DNA of 64,000 nt from an uncultured Lachnospiraceae bacterium (GTDB taxonomy: Bacteria; Bacillota; Clostridia; Lachnospirales; Lachnospiraceae). The translations under genes and the position numbers were made by a program. The stretch is taken from the NCBI GenBank assembly GCA_910586005.1, contig CAJUHG010000007.1, forward strand, positions 1-64,000, read 5' to 3'. Shown in pieces: positions 34,431 to 43,675 of this stretch. Under the pieces are notes generated by a model. That model had not been told where the DNA came from. It worked only from the letters and a program-made list of their open reading frames with translations, and made no database searches. Each line of letters begins with the position of its first letter. Position 1 is the stretch's first letter.

Positions 34431-34889
34431 TTATTTAAGTTCTTGTAATAACTCTTTTATTTTTCTTGTTACCTCTGCCGCTTTTTTATGATTTTTCCCA
34501 TTTGCAGTAACTCCCACTGTAATATCTCCCTCTTGCACAATTCCAGGAAAGAAGAAATCACATTTTTCTTGGTCAGAAGATACGTTTACTAGTATATTTT
34601 TATGTTGACACTCGCGAAAAATAGTATTATTTACCGTTTCATCATCTGTAACTGCGAGAACCAAATCAATCTCCTGCAATTCACTTGGGCGATATCTGCG
34701 GTATTCTAAGGTTAAATTTTGATTTTGTGAAAGCTCTTTTAATTCTTGTGAAATCTCTGGTGCTATTACTTGAACTTTTGCACCAAATTCCAATAAAACT
34801 CGCGTACGTCTTGTGGCAATAGTACCTCCACCAAATACAATTACCATTTTATCTTTCATATCCAAAAATATAGGAAAATAAGTTGCCAT
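34431..34889 (-). CDS. Precorrin-2 dehydrogenase / sirohydrochlorin ferrochelatase-like (CysG N-terminal domain)
   Basis: A 152-residue NAD-dependent precorrin-2 dehydrogenase that would make sirohydrochlorin for cobalamin or siroheme synthesis. The Rossmann motif VFGGGTIATRRTRVLLEFGA is near the N-terminus, followed by VLAVTDDETVNNTIF and the characteristic VNVSSDQEKCDFFFPGIVQEGDITVGV. The Met8p-like C-terminal helical domain is short. Its ribosome binding site (AAAGGAG) lies inside the end of putP, 5 bp upstream, so the two are coupled. It fits the nearby cobalamin genes. Confidence 0.88.
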   Translation of the reverse strand: MATYFPIFLDMKDKMVIVFGGGTIATRRTRVLLEFGAKVQVIAPEISQELKELSQNQNLTLEYRRYRPSELQEIDLVLAVTDDETVNNTIFRECQHKNILVNVSSDQEKCDFFFPGIVQEGDITVGVTANGKNHKKAAEVTRKIKELLQELK

Positions 34890-34894
34890 TTTTC

Positions 34895-36442
34895 TTACTC
34901 CTTTACGCGCCCAGCAGCCACATCCTCAAATTCCCGAATCATCTCTGCATCTGGTTCCTTCGTACATAAGCTAACTATAATAATCAGTATCAGACTAACT
35001 GCAAATCCCACTACTAAAGAATAAAGTCCGGTAAAAGTTCCCAGCGTCTGTCCGCCAACGAGAGGTATGTAATCCCAAATAATCACCGTAAATCCACCTG
35101 ATACAATTCCAGCCACAGCTCCAGCCATATTTGTTCTCTTCCAAAATAAAGAAAGTACAATAATAGGTCCAAAGGCTGCCCCTAGACCTGCCCATGCATT
35201 TGACACCAATCCCATAATACTGCTCTTTGGATCAAGGGCAATAATATATGCTAAAATAGCAACTACAATAACTGTAACACGGCTGATAGTCAATACTCTT
35301 TTACTGCTAGCCTTTGGATTAATTACACCTTGATAAATATCCTTAGATGCAGAAGATGCTGTAATTAAAAGCTGAGAATCTGCGGTAGACATAATAGCAG
35401 CTAAAATACCACAGAGAAATATTCCACCAAAAAATGCCATATTTAAATCTTTGGTAAACAGTTGTGTAATCATTTCAATAAATACATTTTCTGTAGATAC
35501 AGCTCCTTCTCCCAAAATTACTGGAAACAGATAAGCGCGTCCTACAATTCCAATAATAACTGCCATTCCCAGAGAAATTGTTACCCATACAATAGCAATT
35601 ACTCTTGATTTCTTTAATTCTTTTTCATTTTTAATGGCCATAAATCTAGTAAGAATATGAGGCATCCCACAATATCCAAGTCCCCATCCAAGCTGAGAAA
35701 TAATATCTACTGCCCGATAAGAACTCTCTCCATTGCTAAACATATTTAAATATCCATCTACGCCTCCAGGCACGTTACTAGCAGCTAAATTTGCAATCAC
35801 ATTTTCAGAACCCATAACAAAATATGCCATAATTGGTACAAGTAAAAGTCCAACTAACATAAGTGTTCCTTGAATAAAGTCTGTGGTACATACTGCCATA
35901 AATCCTCCCATAAAGGTATAGGCAAGAATAACTGCTGCTCCAATGGTAAGCGCTAATGTATAATCTACTCCAAACACACTTGCAAATAATTTACCACCTG
36001 CTGCAAGAGCTGAAGCTGTATACACTAAGAAAAAAATTACAATTACAATGGAAGAAACTAACAATAAGATTTTTTTCTTATCATGAAACCGATTTTCCAA
36101 GTATTCTGGAAAAGTTACAGAATTATTTGCACGAATCGTATAGCGGCGCAACCTAGAAGAAATACAACACCAATTCAAAACTGTTCCTATAAAAAGTCCC
36201 ACAGCAATCCATGCTTGCCCCGTTCCAAGTGCATAAACAGAGCCTGGCAATCCCATCAATAACCAGCCACTCATATCAGATGCCTGCGCAGAAAGTGCAG
36301 CAACCCAACCACTTAATCCTCTACCTCCTAAAAAGTAATCATCAGCATCTTTATTCTTTTTCATATAAAAGGCACCAATTATTATCATCATTAGCAGATA
36401 TGCAGCAAATGCTATCAAAAACCATATCGTATTTGTATTCAT
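34895..36442 (-). CDS. putP: Sodium:proline symporter (SSS family)
   Basis: A 515-residue sodium/solute symporter with about thirteen transmembrane helices. DDYFLGGRGLSGWVAALSAQASDMSGWLLMGLPG matches the PutP signature for sodium and proline binding, and GWGLGYCGMPHILTRFMAI is also typical. AAAAAGGAG precedes the ATG. It is followed after 5 bp by the precorrin-2 dehydrogenase gene, an unexpected pairing. Confidence 0.9.
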   Translation of the reverse strand: MNTNTIWFLIAFAAYLLMMIIIGAFYMKKNKDADDYFLGGRGLSGWVAALSAQASDMSGWLLMGLPGSVYALGTGQAWIAVGLFIGTVLNWCCISSRLRRYTIRANNSVTFPEYLENRFHDKKKILLLVSSIVIVIFFLVYTASALAAGGKLFASVFGVDYTLALTIGAAVILAYTFMGGFMAVCTTDFIQGTLMLVGLLLVPIMAYFVMGSENVIANLAASNVPGGVDGYLNMFSNGESSYRAVDIISQLGWGLGYCGMPHILTRFMAIKNEKELKKSRVIAIVWVTISLGMAVIIGIVGRAYLFPVILGEGAVSTENVFIEMITQLFTKDLNMAFFGGIFLCGILAAIMSTADSQLLITASSASKDIYQGVINPKASSKRVLTISRVTVIVVAILAYIIALDPKSSIMGLVSNAWAGLGAAFGPIIVLSLFWKRTNMAGAVAGIVSGGFTVIIWDYIPLVGGQTLGTFTGLYSLVVGFAVSLILIIIVSLCTKEPDAEMIREFEDVAAGRVKE

Positions 36443-36620
36443 TTTTTTCTCCTTTTTCTTAATTGTATTCCCAAATTATTCTATACCATCTGAAAACTTT
36501 ATCTTTAATACTTTAGCAAATTATAGTAATAACGTCAAGACTATATTATTCCCATCAGGGCGAATTTGCTATTGCTTAACCATCTCTTGACACCCAAATC
36601 CATTGATAGGGGTAAGAAGT

Positions 36621-37256
36621 TTATCCATTGAGAACATAAGATAAAAGAGCATTTACAATTGCCGCTGCTACATTACTTCCCCCTTTTCTTCCTTTTGCAA
36701 TAATATAGGGAATGGAAAGGTCTAAAATCATTTCTTTTGACTGCACTACATTTACAAATCCTACAGGTGTTCCAATAATTAGTTCTGGTTTTAATTTTCC
36801 TTCTTGTACTAATTCATAGATACGAATCAAAGCAGTAGGAGCATTCCCAATTACAAATATTGTTGGTCGATGTAAAGTAGCTGCTTTTTCCATACATGCC
36901 ACAGAACGAGTAGTTCCATTTATCCTAGCAGATTCTGCAATATCCTCGTCTGCAATAAAATTATAAATCTCAATTTCTAGTTCCTTTAATGCCTTTTTAT
37001 TGATTCCTGCCTTTGCCATCTGTGTATCAGTGACAATACAAGCTTTTTTCTGAAATGCCTCTAAAGCATATTCTAGTACATTTGGAGAAAAAACTAGATT
37101 TTCTAGATAGTCAAAATCTGCTGTGGTGTGTATGACACGTTTTATAATAGGGGCATATTTTTCATCTATTTTTCTATCTCCCAATTCTTCTGTAATAAGT
37201 TCAAAACTTCGCGCTTCAATATCTTTAGGTAATACTTGTTCTAGTTTCGTTTTCAT
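36621..37256 (-). CDS. cbiC: Precorrin-8X / cobalt-precorrin-8 methylmutase
   Basis: A 211-residue CobH/CbiC enzyme that moves a methyl group from C-11 to C-12 of the corrin ring. Family motifs are visible: VIHTTADFDY with the catalytic His, VTDTQMAKAGI, NGTTRSVACMEKA, VIGNAPTALI and GTPVGFVNVVQSKE. AGGAAGGG precedes the ATG, 13 bp after the cobA stop. It is the third gene of the cbiP-cobA-cbiC run. Confidence 0.95.
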   Translation of the reverse strand: MKTKLEQVLPKDIEARSFELITEELGDRKIDEKYAPIIKRVIHTTADFDYLENLVFSPNVLEYALEAFQKKACIVTDTQMAKAGINKKALKELEIEIYNFIADEDIAESARINGTTRSVACMEKAATLHRPTIFVIGNAPTALIRIYELVQEGKLKPELIIGTPVGFVNVVQSKEMILDLSIPYIIAKGRKGGSNVAAAIVNALLSYVLNG

Positions 37257-37269
37257 AAATTCCCTTCCT

Positions 37270-37878
37270 CTACCATTCTATTCCCCTTCTTGCATTCACC
37301 CCCTTATCATAAGGATGCTTACACTTTTTCATATAGGTGATATAATCTGCTAAATTTAAAAGCTCTGACATTGGCTCTCTTCCAGTTAATACCACTTCCA
37401 CATTTGCTGGTTTTTCCTTAAGAAAATCTATTAACTCTTGACGATTCACCAACTCTTGATGATAAGCCACCAAAATTTCATCTAACACCAATAAAATATT
37501 AGGGCTATTTGTATTTTCTGATTTCTTTCTTCCTATTTTCTGTTGTTCTATTTTTTCTAAATTTTGAAGTGTCTCTAAAGATAATTTTTTTACCTGTATT
37601 AGAACCTGATGGAAATGTTTTGTATAATATTCTGCTGCTTCTTTTTTTTCTTCGGGAGTCATTTGAAAAGTAAATCCAAATTTTCTTTCACAGCGTATCA
37701 AATGTATTCCTTCTATTTTTTCTAAAATTTTCAATTCAGCCGAAAGATTATTTTTTAAAAATTGAGTAAATAGAACGATTCCACCACTTCCTGCAAATCG
37801 AATCGATAATCCAACAGCTGCAGTTGTTTTTCCTTTTCCATCTCCTTCATAGATGTGAATCAAACCATTTTGTTTCAT
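37270..37878 (-). CDS. cobA: Corrinoid adenosyltransferase (CobA/CobO/BtuR type)
   Basis: A 202-residue ATP:cob(I)alamin adenosyltransferase. The P-loop is GDGKGKTTAAVG, with VLFTQFLK, ILLVLDEILVAYH and VVLTGREPMSELLNLADYITYMKKCKHPYDKGVNARRGIEW, the last being the typical C-terminus of the family. It attaches the upper 5'-deoxyadenosyl ligand. It starts 7 bp after the cbiP stop. Confidence 0.93.
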   Translation of the reverse strand: MKQNGLIHIYEGDGKGKTTAAVGLSIRFAGSGGIVLFTQFLKNNLSAELKILEKIEGIHLIRCERKFGFTFQMTPEEKKEAAEYYTKHFHQVLIQVKKLSLETLQNLEKIEQQKIGRKKSENTNSPNILLVLDEILVAYHQELVNRQELIDFLKEKPANVEVVLTGREPMSELLNLADYITYMKKCKHPYDKGVNARRGIEW

Positions 37879-37885
37879 AAATAAC

Positions 37886-39472
37886 TTATATCCCTTCTTC
37901 TAAAATCTGATATATTTTTTTTATATCTAGATGATTGCGCAAAGAATCTGCCAATAAATTATATTGTATTTCCTTATATTCTTGCCAATTCACAGCTTTT
38001 ACTTGCTCCAAAACAATCCCCTTTTTTTCTGCAAGGGCCTCTATCAGTGCTGTAACTATGCCCTCTTTGTCAAAAATACCATGTATATAAGTTCCATAAA
38101 CATTTTTATAACAACAGCCATCTTCTTTTTCATTAAAATAATGTTCTTTTTTCTTTTCATCCTTTTGTATAGCAAAATATCCTGTCTCTATTTGCAGATT
38201 TGAAAAAGCAACACATTCTTTTTTTAATAGAGAATTATTTTCTTGGTTTCTTGCTAGAGAAGCTTCTGTAATCCCCATATGAATTTCATAGCCTGCTACT
38301 TCCATTCCAGATAACTTTTGTAGGACTCCAGATAAATTTCCAAGATGTCCATTCACTCTTGTTCTCGTTTTTTTCTTTGTAAATCTCGTTTCTTCTGGTA
38401 GTAGCCCAATTCCCCGCAAAGTTCCTCCTTCTTCCACAAAATCCAAATCAATTAACCGTTCTCCTAACATCTGATAGCCACCACAAATACCAAAAATCAC
38501 ACTCCCTTTCTCTTTGGCCTTTAAAATGGCTGTTTCCATTCCACTTTGACGCAACCATTTCAGATCACTCATAGTATTTTTACTTCCAGGTAGAATAATC
38601 ATATCTGGTTCTCCTAGTTGACTTACTTTAGAAATATAATTCAATGCTACCTGTTCTATTCTATCAAATACTGAAAAATCAGTAAAATTAGATATTCTAG
38701 GAAATTTTATCACTGCAATTACAATCTGCCCCTTTTGTTTCCCATAAGAAAATCGCTCTGTTAGACTGTCCTCCTCTTCCAAATCTACCTGTATATAAGG
38801 GGTCACACCCACCACAGGAATATTCATAATTTCTTCTATCATTTTCACTCCTGAATCTAAAATACTTTTGTCCCCACGAAATTTATTGATAATGGTTCCT
38901 TTCATCAAAGCTCTTTCTTCTCTATCCAATAATAAAGTAGTACCTGCCAATTGAGCAAATACTCCTCCTCTATCAATATCACCTACCAAAAGCACAGGTG
39001 CCTTTGCCATTTTAGCCATTCCCATATTCACAATATCATTCTGTTTTAAATTGATTTCTGCTGGAGAACCTGCACCTTCAATTACAATAATATCAAAATT
39101 CTCTTCCAATTCCTGATATGCTTTTAAAATATCTGGTATTAACTGCTGTTTATAAAAAAAATATTCCTTAGCGCTCATATTTCCAATTACTTTTCCATTC
39201 ACAATAACTTGTGAACCAATATCATTGGTAGGTTTTAATAAGATTGGATTCATACATACAGAAGGCTCTATCTGAGCAGCTTCTGCTTGCATTACCTGTG
39301 CCCGCCCCATTTCTAATCCCTCTTTTGTAATAAAAGAATTTAATGCCATATTTTGTGACTTAAAAGGTGCAACATGGTAACCATCCTGTTTGAAAATCCG
39401 GCACAATCCCGCAGTAATCAAACTTTTTCCAACATTGGACATCGTTCCTTGAATCATAATTGCCTTTGACAT
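37886..39472 (-). CDS. cbiP: Cobyric acid synthase
   Basis: A 528-residue CobQ/CbiP amidotransferase that amidates side chains b, d, e and g of adenosylcobyrinate diamide. The N-terminal ATP-binding domain (AIMIQGTMSNVGKSLITAGLCRIF; PFKSQNMALNSF) and the C-terminal triad-type glutaminase domain with the nucleophile Cys in IFGICGGYQMLG are intact; the catalytic His is in YGTYIHGIFD. It leads the cbiP-cobA-cbiC run and follows the RpiB-like gene by 18 bp. Confidence 0.95.
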   Translation of the reverse strand: MSKAIMIQGTMSNVGKSLITAGLCRIFKQDGYHVAPFKSQNMALNSFITKEGLEMGRAQVMQAEAAQIEPSVCMNPILLKPTNDIGSQVIVNGKVIGNMSAKEYFFYKQQLIPDILKAYQELEENFDIIVIEGAGSPAEINLKQNDIVNMGMAKMAKAPVLLVGDIDRGGVFAQLAGTTLLLDREERALMKGTIINKFRGDKSILDSGVKMIEEIMNIPVVGVTPYIQVDLEEEDSLTERFSYGKQKGQIVIAVIKFPRISNFTDFSVFDRIEQVALNYISKVSQLGEPDMIILPGSKNTMSDLKWLRQSGMETAILKAKEKGSVIFGICGGYQMLGERLIDLDFVEEGGTLRGIGLLPEETRFTKKKTRTRVNGHLGNLSGVLQKLSGMEVAGYEIHMGITEASLARNQENNSLLKKECVAFSNLQIETGYFAIQKDEKKKEHYFNEKEDGCCYKNVYGTYIHGIFDKEGIVTALIEALAEKKGIVLEQVKAVNWQEYKEIQYNLLADSLRNHLDIKKIYQILEEGI

Positions 39473-39490
39473 TGTTCAATCTCTTCTGCA

Positions 39491-40138
39491 CTATCTAATA
39501 ATTTTTTCATGCAACCTTTCCATTAATTTCTTTAATTCTTGATTTTTTCCATATTCCATGATATAGTCATATACTATCTTTCTCTCTAAAACACTTGCTA
39601 TAAATTCTTTCTCTAATTCTGGCAATACTTCTGTTAATGTTTTTTTAGAAATACGATTAATTTCTTTCAATCTTTTGGTGTCTTGCATTTTTCTGATAGC
39701 ATCCTTTTTAGGATATCCAGTTCCAAAAGGCTCTTCAAACAATTTTTCCAATGTACTTTGTAGATTGATTTCTCCTGCCCAGCCAAAGTTTAATCCCAGA
39801 GGATAAGATACTGCATTTCCATCATTGATTCTACCAAATAGCCATGCATCAGAAGGATTTTCAATATATCCACAAAGTACACTTGGAAGACTATTACAAG
39901 CCAACATCATCCCTTGACCAGAAGAACATCCTGTCACAACAAAATCTACTGCATGACTCCCTAAAAGCATACTAATATTTAGTGCAGTTTGAATATAAGA
40001 ATATGTAACATTCTCTTCTGGGAAAATTCCAAAATTAACAACTTCCCATCCTTTATTTTCTACAGATTTTTTTACACATTGATATAATAAAGTATTTTTA
40101 TCTTTTTGAGAACTTGCCTGTATTACTGCAATTTTCAT
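39491..40138 (-). CDS. RpiB/LacA/LacB-family sugar-phosphate isomerase-like protein
   Basis: About 215 residues (start at the second ATG, 40138, which has a well-spaced AAAGGA site). The core (1-145) resembles RpiB: KIAVIQASSQKDKN, VVNFG, VDFVVTGCSSGQGMMLACNSLPSVLCGY with the active-site Cys region, GRINDGNAVSYPLG. A helical extension of about 70 residues follows, making it longer than ordinary RpiB (about 150). It lies immediately upstream of cbiP. Substrate unknown; its place between cobalamin genes may be incidental. Confidence 0.78.
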   Translation of the reverse strand: MKIAVIQASSQKDKNTLLYQCVKKSVENKGWEVVNFGIFPEENVTYSYIQTALNISMLLGSHAVDFVVTGCSSGQGMMLACNSLPSVLCGYIENPSDAWLFGRINDGNAVSYPLGLNFGWAGEINLQSTLEKLFEEPFGTGYPKKDAIRKMQDTKRLKEINRISKKTLTEVLPELEKEFIASVLERKIVYDYIMEYGKNQELKKLMERLHEKIIR

Positions 40139-40216
40139 ACCCATTTCCTTTCTTTTTATAATTTCTCTATGATAATATTTACACTTGGAAAATAGTTTTC
40201 CTAACCGTTCTACCTT

Positions 40217-40702
40217 TTATAAAATATGATAAAAAATTATAGTATCTTGATAACTCCCGTCTTTTAATAAAAATCCATTGGGGATTTCTCCCACTTTCTG
40301 AAATCCCAGCTTAGAATAAAGTGCAATTGCTCTGTTATTCCCTTTTACTACTGCATTAAAAATCAACAATTGATAATTTAATTCCTTTGCTCTAAGCAAA
40401 GAATCTTTTACAAGCCTTTCTCCTATTTTCTTCCCTCTTACTTTTGCTCGAACTGCATAACTAGCATTTGCATGATGTCCACAACGTCCAACATTATTTG
40501 GATGAAGAATATACAACCCTTCTATTTTTCCATCCACTTTAGCAACGCCAACATAATCTTGTTTTTCAAAAAATTCTTTAGTAGTTTCTTCTGTAAGACA
40601 ATCCATTTGGGGAAAAGCATTTCCTTCTTCCACTACTTCATTCCAAATATCCTTTATTTCTGCTAAATCTTCTATTGTATATGCCTCTATCTTAATTTCC
40701 AT
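40217..40702 (-). CDS. GNAT-family N-acetyltransferase
   Basis: About 161 residues from the ATG at 40702 (the GTG at 40714 has a ribosome binding site only 1 bp away). The acetyl-CoA-binding motif RAKVRGKKIGERLVKDSLLRAKEL and the C-terminal NNRAIALYSKLGFQKVGEIPNGF identify a GNAT fold similar to the YhhY/phosphinothricin-acetyltransferase-like group. Substrate unknown. It sits between cobD and the RpiB-like gene on the same strand. Confidence 0.85.
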   Translation of the reverse strand: MEIKIEAYTIEDLAEIKDIWNEVVEEGNAFPQMDCLTEETTKEFFEKQDYVGVAKVDGKIEGLYILHPNNVGRCGHHANASYAVRAKVRGKKIGERLVKDSLLRAKELNYQLLIFNAVVKGNNRAIALYSKLGFQKVGEIPNGFLLKDGSYQDTIIFYHIL

Positions 40703-40836
40703 GTTCTTTTTCACACTCCTATTTCTTCCTTCTATTGCTTACCCCTTTTCTCTTAAACTTGTCCTTTTTCTGAAATCTTTCCTTACTTTTTTAAGGCTTT
40801 CTTTTCATCTTTTTTAAAAGAAAATTTTTGTGCTAT

Positions 40837-40871
40837 AAATATTTCTTTTCATTTTTTCAAAAGAAATATTT
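40837..40871 (-). terminator. Perfect hairpin at the end of cobD
   Basis: AAATATTTCTTTT (40837-40849) and AAAAGAAATATTT (40859-40871) form a 13-bp stem with a 9-nt loop, overlapping the cobD stop. On the minus strand the 3' arm is followed by ATAGCAC, not a T-run, so terminator function is uncertain. Confidence 0.45.
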
Positions 40872-41984
40872 TTTCCTAATATCCTCTAAAGCATAGATAA
40901 GCGCTTGGTTTTCTTTTCTTGTTCTTACTGCTATGCGATACCAGCCCTCTCCTAGTCCTTGAAAATTGCTACAATTCCGAATTAAAATACCATAAGTTTT
41001 TAACTCCAAATCCAAGTTTATAATACTTTTAAAAAAAATAAAATTTGCTGCATATCCATAAATTTGAATAAAAAATTTCTCCTGCACCTGCTCTAAGTTT
41101 GTTTCCTGCCCACTGGATTTTAATAATACCATTTGATTTACCTGCGGCTGATAATTTAAGAGCTGTTCTAGGAGAAATGTTTTTTCTTTTTCTACTGCAA
41201 GTCTTGTCTTTATTAAATAATTTTTTTCTTGTGCTGCAGCAATACCTGCTTCTTGCGCTGGTACTGATACATTCCAAGGTTGTGTAACACTTTTCATTTT
41301 TTCCAATATTATCTTATTTTTACAAAGACCATAGCCCAGACGTAGTCCAGGCATACCAAAAGTCTTTGTAAAGGCTTTTACAATAAAAAGATTTAGATAT
41401 TCCTCTAAATAATTTTTCATAGAATATAATTCTTCTGTTGCTAAAACGAAATCCAAAAAGCATTCATCTACTACCAAAACTGCTCCTACTTCTTTACAAA
41501 TTTTTAACATCTGTTCTAAAAAGTCCGTTCTTGTCAATATACCTGTAGGATTATTTGGATTGCAAAAGAAAACCATATCTATTGTGTTATCAATTTGTTG
41601 CAATTGGCTTTCTTCTATCTGAAATCCTTGTTCTTCTCTTAAATATTCATAGACAATTTGACAATTTACATGTTTCAATGCATGTTCATATTCTTGAAAA
41701 GTGGGTATATATAACAATGCCTTTTTCGGTTTCAAAGCAGACACCAATGTAAAAAATACTTCTGCGGCTCCATTTCCACAAATAATCTGTTGTGATTCTA
41801 CTTGTTCTAATTCTGCAATTGCTTGTCGCAGTCTGTGATAACCCACTTGTGGATAATGTGTGATTTCATTTATAGCTGCTTTTGCACACTCAATCACTCT
41901 TTGAGGTGCTCCTAGCAAATTAATATTAGCAGAAAAATCTATAAAGTTTGGATGACTGTATACATCACCCCCGTGTTGATACAT
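40857..41984 (-). CDS. cobD: Threonine-phosphate decarboxylase (CobD)
   Basis: A 375-residue PLP-dependent enzyme of the aminotransferase I fold that makes (R)-1-aminopropan-2-ol phosphate for the cobalamin nucleotide loop. It begins HGGDVY....FIDFSANIN, characteristic of CobD, and has FFCNPNNPTG and the PLP Lys in KAFTKTFGMPGLRLGYG. Its ribosome binding site AGGAAG lies within the last codons of the upstream chemoreceptor gene (8 bp gap), indicating translational coupling. A histidinol-phosphate aminotransferase is less likely given this N-terminus and the cobalamin neighbours. Confidence 0.9.
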   Translation of the reverse strand: MYQHGGDVYSHPNFIDFSANINLLGAPQRVIECAKAAINEITHYPQVGYHRLRQAIAELEQVESQQIICGNGAAEVFFTLVSALKPKKALLYIPTFQEYEHALKHVNCQIVYEYLREEQGFQIEESQLQQIDNTIDMVFFCNPNNPTGILTRTDFLEQMLKICKEVGAVLVVDECFLDFVLATEELYSMKNYLEEYLNLFIVKAFTKTFGMPGLRLGYGLCKNKIILEKMKSVTQPWNVSVPAQEAGIAAAQEKNYLIKTRLAVEKEKTFLLEQLLNYQPQVNQMVLLKSSGQETNLEQVQEKFFIQIYGYAANFIFFKSIINLDLELKTYGILIRNCSNFQGLGEGWYRIAVRTRKENQALIYALEDIRKKYFF

Positions 41985-41992
41985 AACAACAA

Positions 41993-43675
41993 TTACTTCC
42001 TACGAAGTTGAAACTTATGTACAGAAACTTTTAGTTCTTCTGATTGACTATAAAGTTCCTGAGCGGATGCAGCAGATTTTTCTGCAGTATCTGCATTAGT
42101 CTGAACTACACCTGCAATCTGTTCCATTCCTTGTGTCAACTGATGGAGTGATTTGGATTGCTGCATTGCTGATTCTGCAATCTGTTCTATCAGTTCTGTT
42201 GCTTGTTTCGCACCAATCATTACAGAAGAAAGTGCCTCTGTCGTTTCCGCAGATAATTCTGTTCCTTGACGAATCTTTTGAATTGAATTTTCAATAAGTT
42301 CTGTAATATGTTGTGCAGATGCAGCACTCTTATTTGCCAAACTCTGTACTTCTTCTGCTACAACTGCAAATCCTTTTCCAGCCTCACCTGCACGAGCTGC
42401 TTCTACAGCCGCATTTAATGCTAAAATATTAGTCTGGAAAGAAATATCTTCAATGGTTTTAATAATTCCACCAATCTGTTGAGATGCCTCTGAAATATCT
42501 TCCATAGCATTTGTTAAATCTGCCATCTTCTCATTGCTAACAAACAACTTCTTTGCTGCATCTGTAGAACATTTCTGAGCTTCATTCGCATCTGCAGAAG
42601 TTTTGTCTACCTGTCCAGATAATTCCTGAATACTAGCAGAAAGTTCTTGAACAGCAGATGCCTGTTGAACTACACCATTAGAAAGAACTTGTGCATCTGA
42701 AGCCATATGTCTAGATTCTTCTGAAACTCGCTCTGCCGTCTGATTAATGCGAAATAGCGCACCATTCAGTGAATCTAAAATTTGGCGCATAGCATCCTGA
42801 ATAGGTAAAAATTCTCCTTTATAATTTCCAGTAATAGTAAGGTTCATATTTCCCTGTGCCATTTCAGCCAATTTAGAATTAATATCATTGATATAATTTT
42901 TTAGTTCACGTTTTGTCTCATGAATGGATTCCACTAACATTCCAATTTCAGATGTATTAGATTCCAAAGAAAATTCTGCTGAAAGATTTCCACGAGAAAT
43001 TTCTCCCATCTGGTCTCGAACAGCAACCACTGGACGAAGAACTCGCCTTTTCACAATAAGCATACTCATCAATTGGATAATACCTACAACAATTAATACA
43101 ACAAACATGGTTGTCTGGATACGCTTTACATCCCGCCCTAAAGTCTCAATCTCTGCCAAAGTTCTAGTATCTAAATCTGCAAGAAAAGCTTCCTTTAACG
43201 AGTTAATCTCTGCAATCGATGCATTATATTCATCACCATAAACATAATCCAAAGCCTCTTGCATCTTTCCTTTTTCTACATCCTCCATTGCCTTTTCTTC
43301 CAAAGGCACTAAATGATTAGACAGTGCTGACATCTCTTCAATCATCTTTTCTTCTTCTTGGGTAATCCCAATTTCTTGCATAGCAGCAACGCCCTTATCA
43401 CGGTTTTTCAGATTATTTACCTCATTCCAGTAATTATCAAAATGTTCTTGATTACCTGTGGAAGCGTAAGCACGTACTTCATTGGTAAGATAAGAAGATC
43501 CATTCATAAATCGATTTGCATTATAAGTCAACTTAAATCGATCTTCATTTGCTTTGTCAAGTTTAACACTTAAACTATTATAAGACAATAAAGACCACAC
43601 CAATAAAAATAGTGCAAGAATCGAAATTCCATTTAAAATATAAGTCAACATAGACTGATTCATTGCTTTTTTCAT
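41993..43675 (-). CDS. Methyl-accepting chemotaxis protein (4HB sensor)
   Basis: A 560-residue chemoreceptor: transmembrane helix at about 10-32, an all-helical extracellular 4HB-type sensor (about 33-185), a second membrane helix (about 188-208), HAMP (to about 262) and a cytoplasmic signalling domain with the hairpin tip FQTNILALNAAVEAARAGEAGKGFAVVAEEVQSLA. The ATG at 43675 is chosen over GTG at 43684 because AAAGGAG is correctly spaced only for the former. A possible promoter (TTGAAA, 17 bp, TAAACT) lies about 120 bp upstream. cobD follows after 8 bp. The ligand is unknown. Confidence 0.9.
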   Translation of the reverse strand: MKKAMNQSMLTYILNGISILALFLLVWSLLSYNSLSVKLDKANEDRFKLTYNANRFMNGSSYLTNEVRAYASTGNQEHFDNYWNEVNNLKNRDKGVAAMQEIGITQEEEKMIEEMSALSNHLVPLEEKAMEDVEKGKMQEALDYVYGDEYNASIAEINSLKEAFLADLDTRTLAEIETLGRDVKRIQTTMFVVLIVVGIIQLMSMLIVKRRVLRPVVAVRDQMGEISRGNLSAEFSLESNTSEIGMLVESIHETKRELKNYINDINSKLAEMAQGNMNLTITGNYKGEFLPIQDAMRQILDSLNGALFRINQTAERVSEESRHMASDAQVLSNGVVQQASAVQELSASIQELSGQVDKTSADANEAQKCSTDAAKKLFVSNEKMADLTNAMEDISEASQQIGGIIKTIEDISFQTNILALNAAVEAARAGEAGKGFAVVAEEVQSLANKSAASAQHITELIENSIQKIRQGTELSAETTEALSSVMIGAKQATELIEQIAESAMQQSKSLHQLTQGMEQIAGVVQTNADTAEKSAASAQELYSQSEELKVSVHKFQLRRK

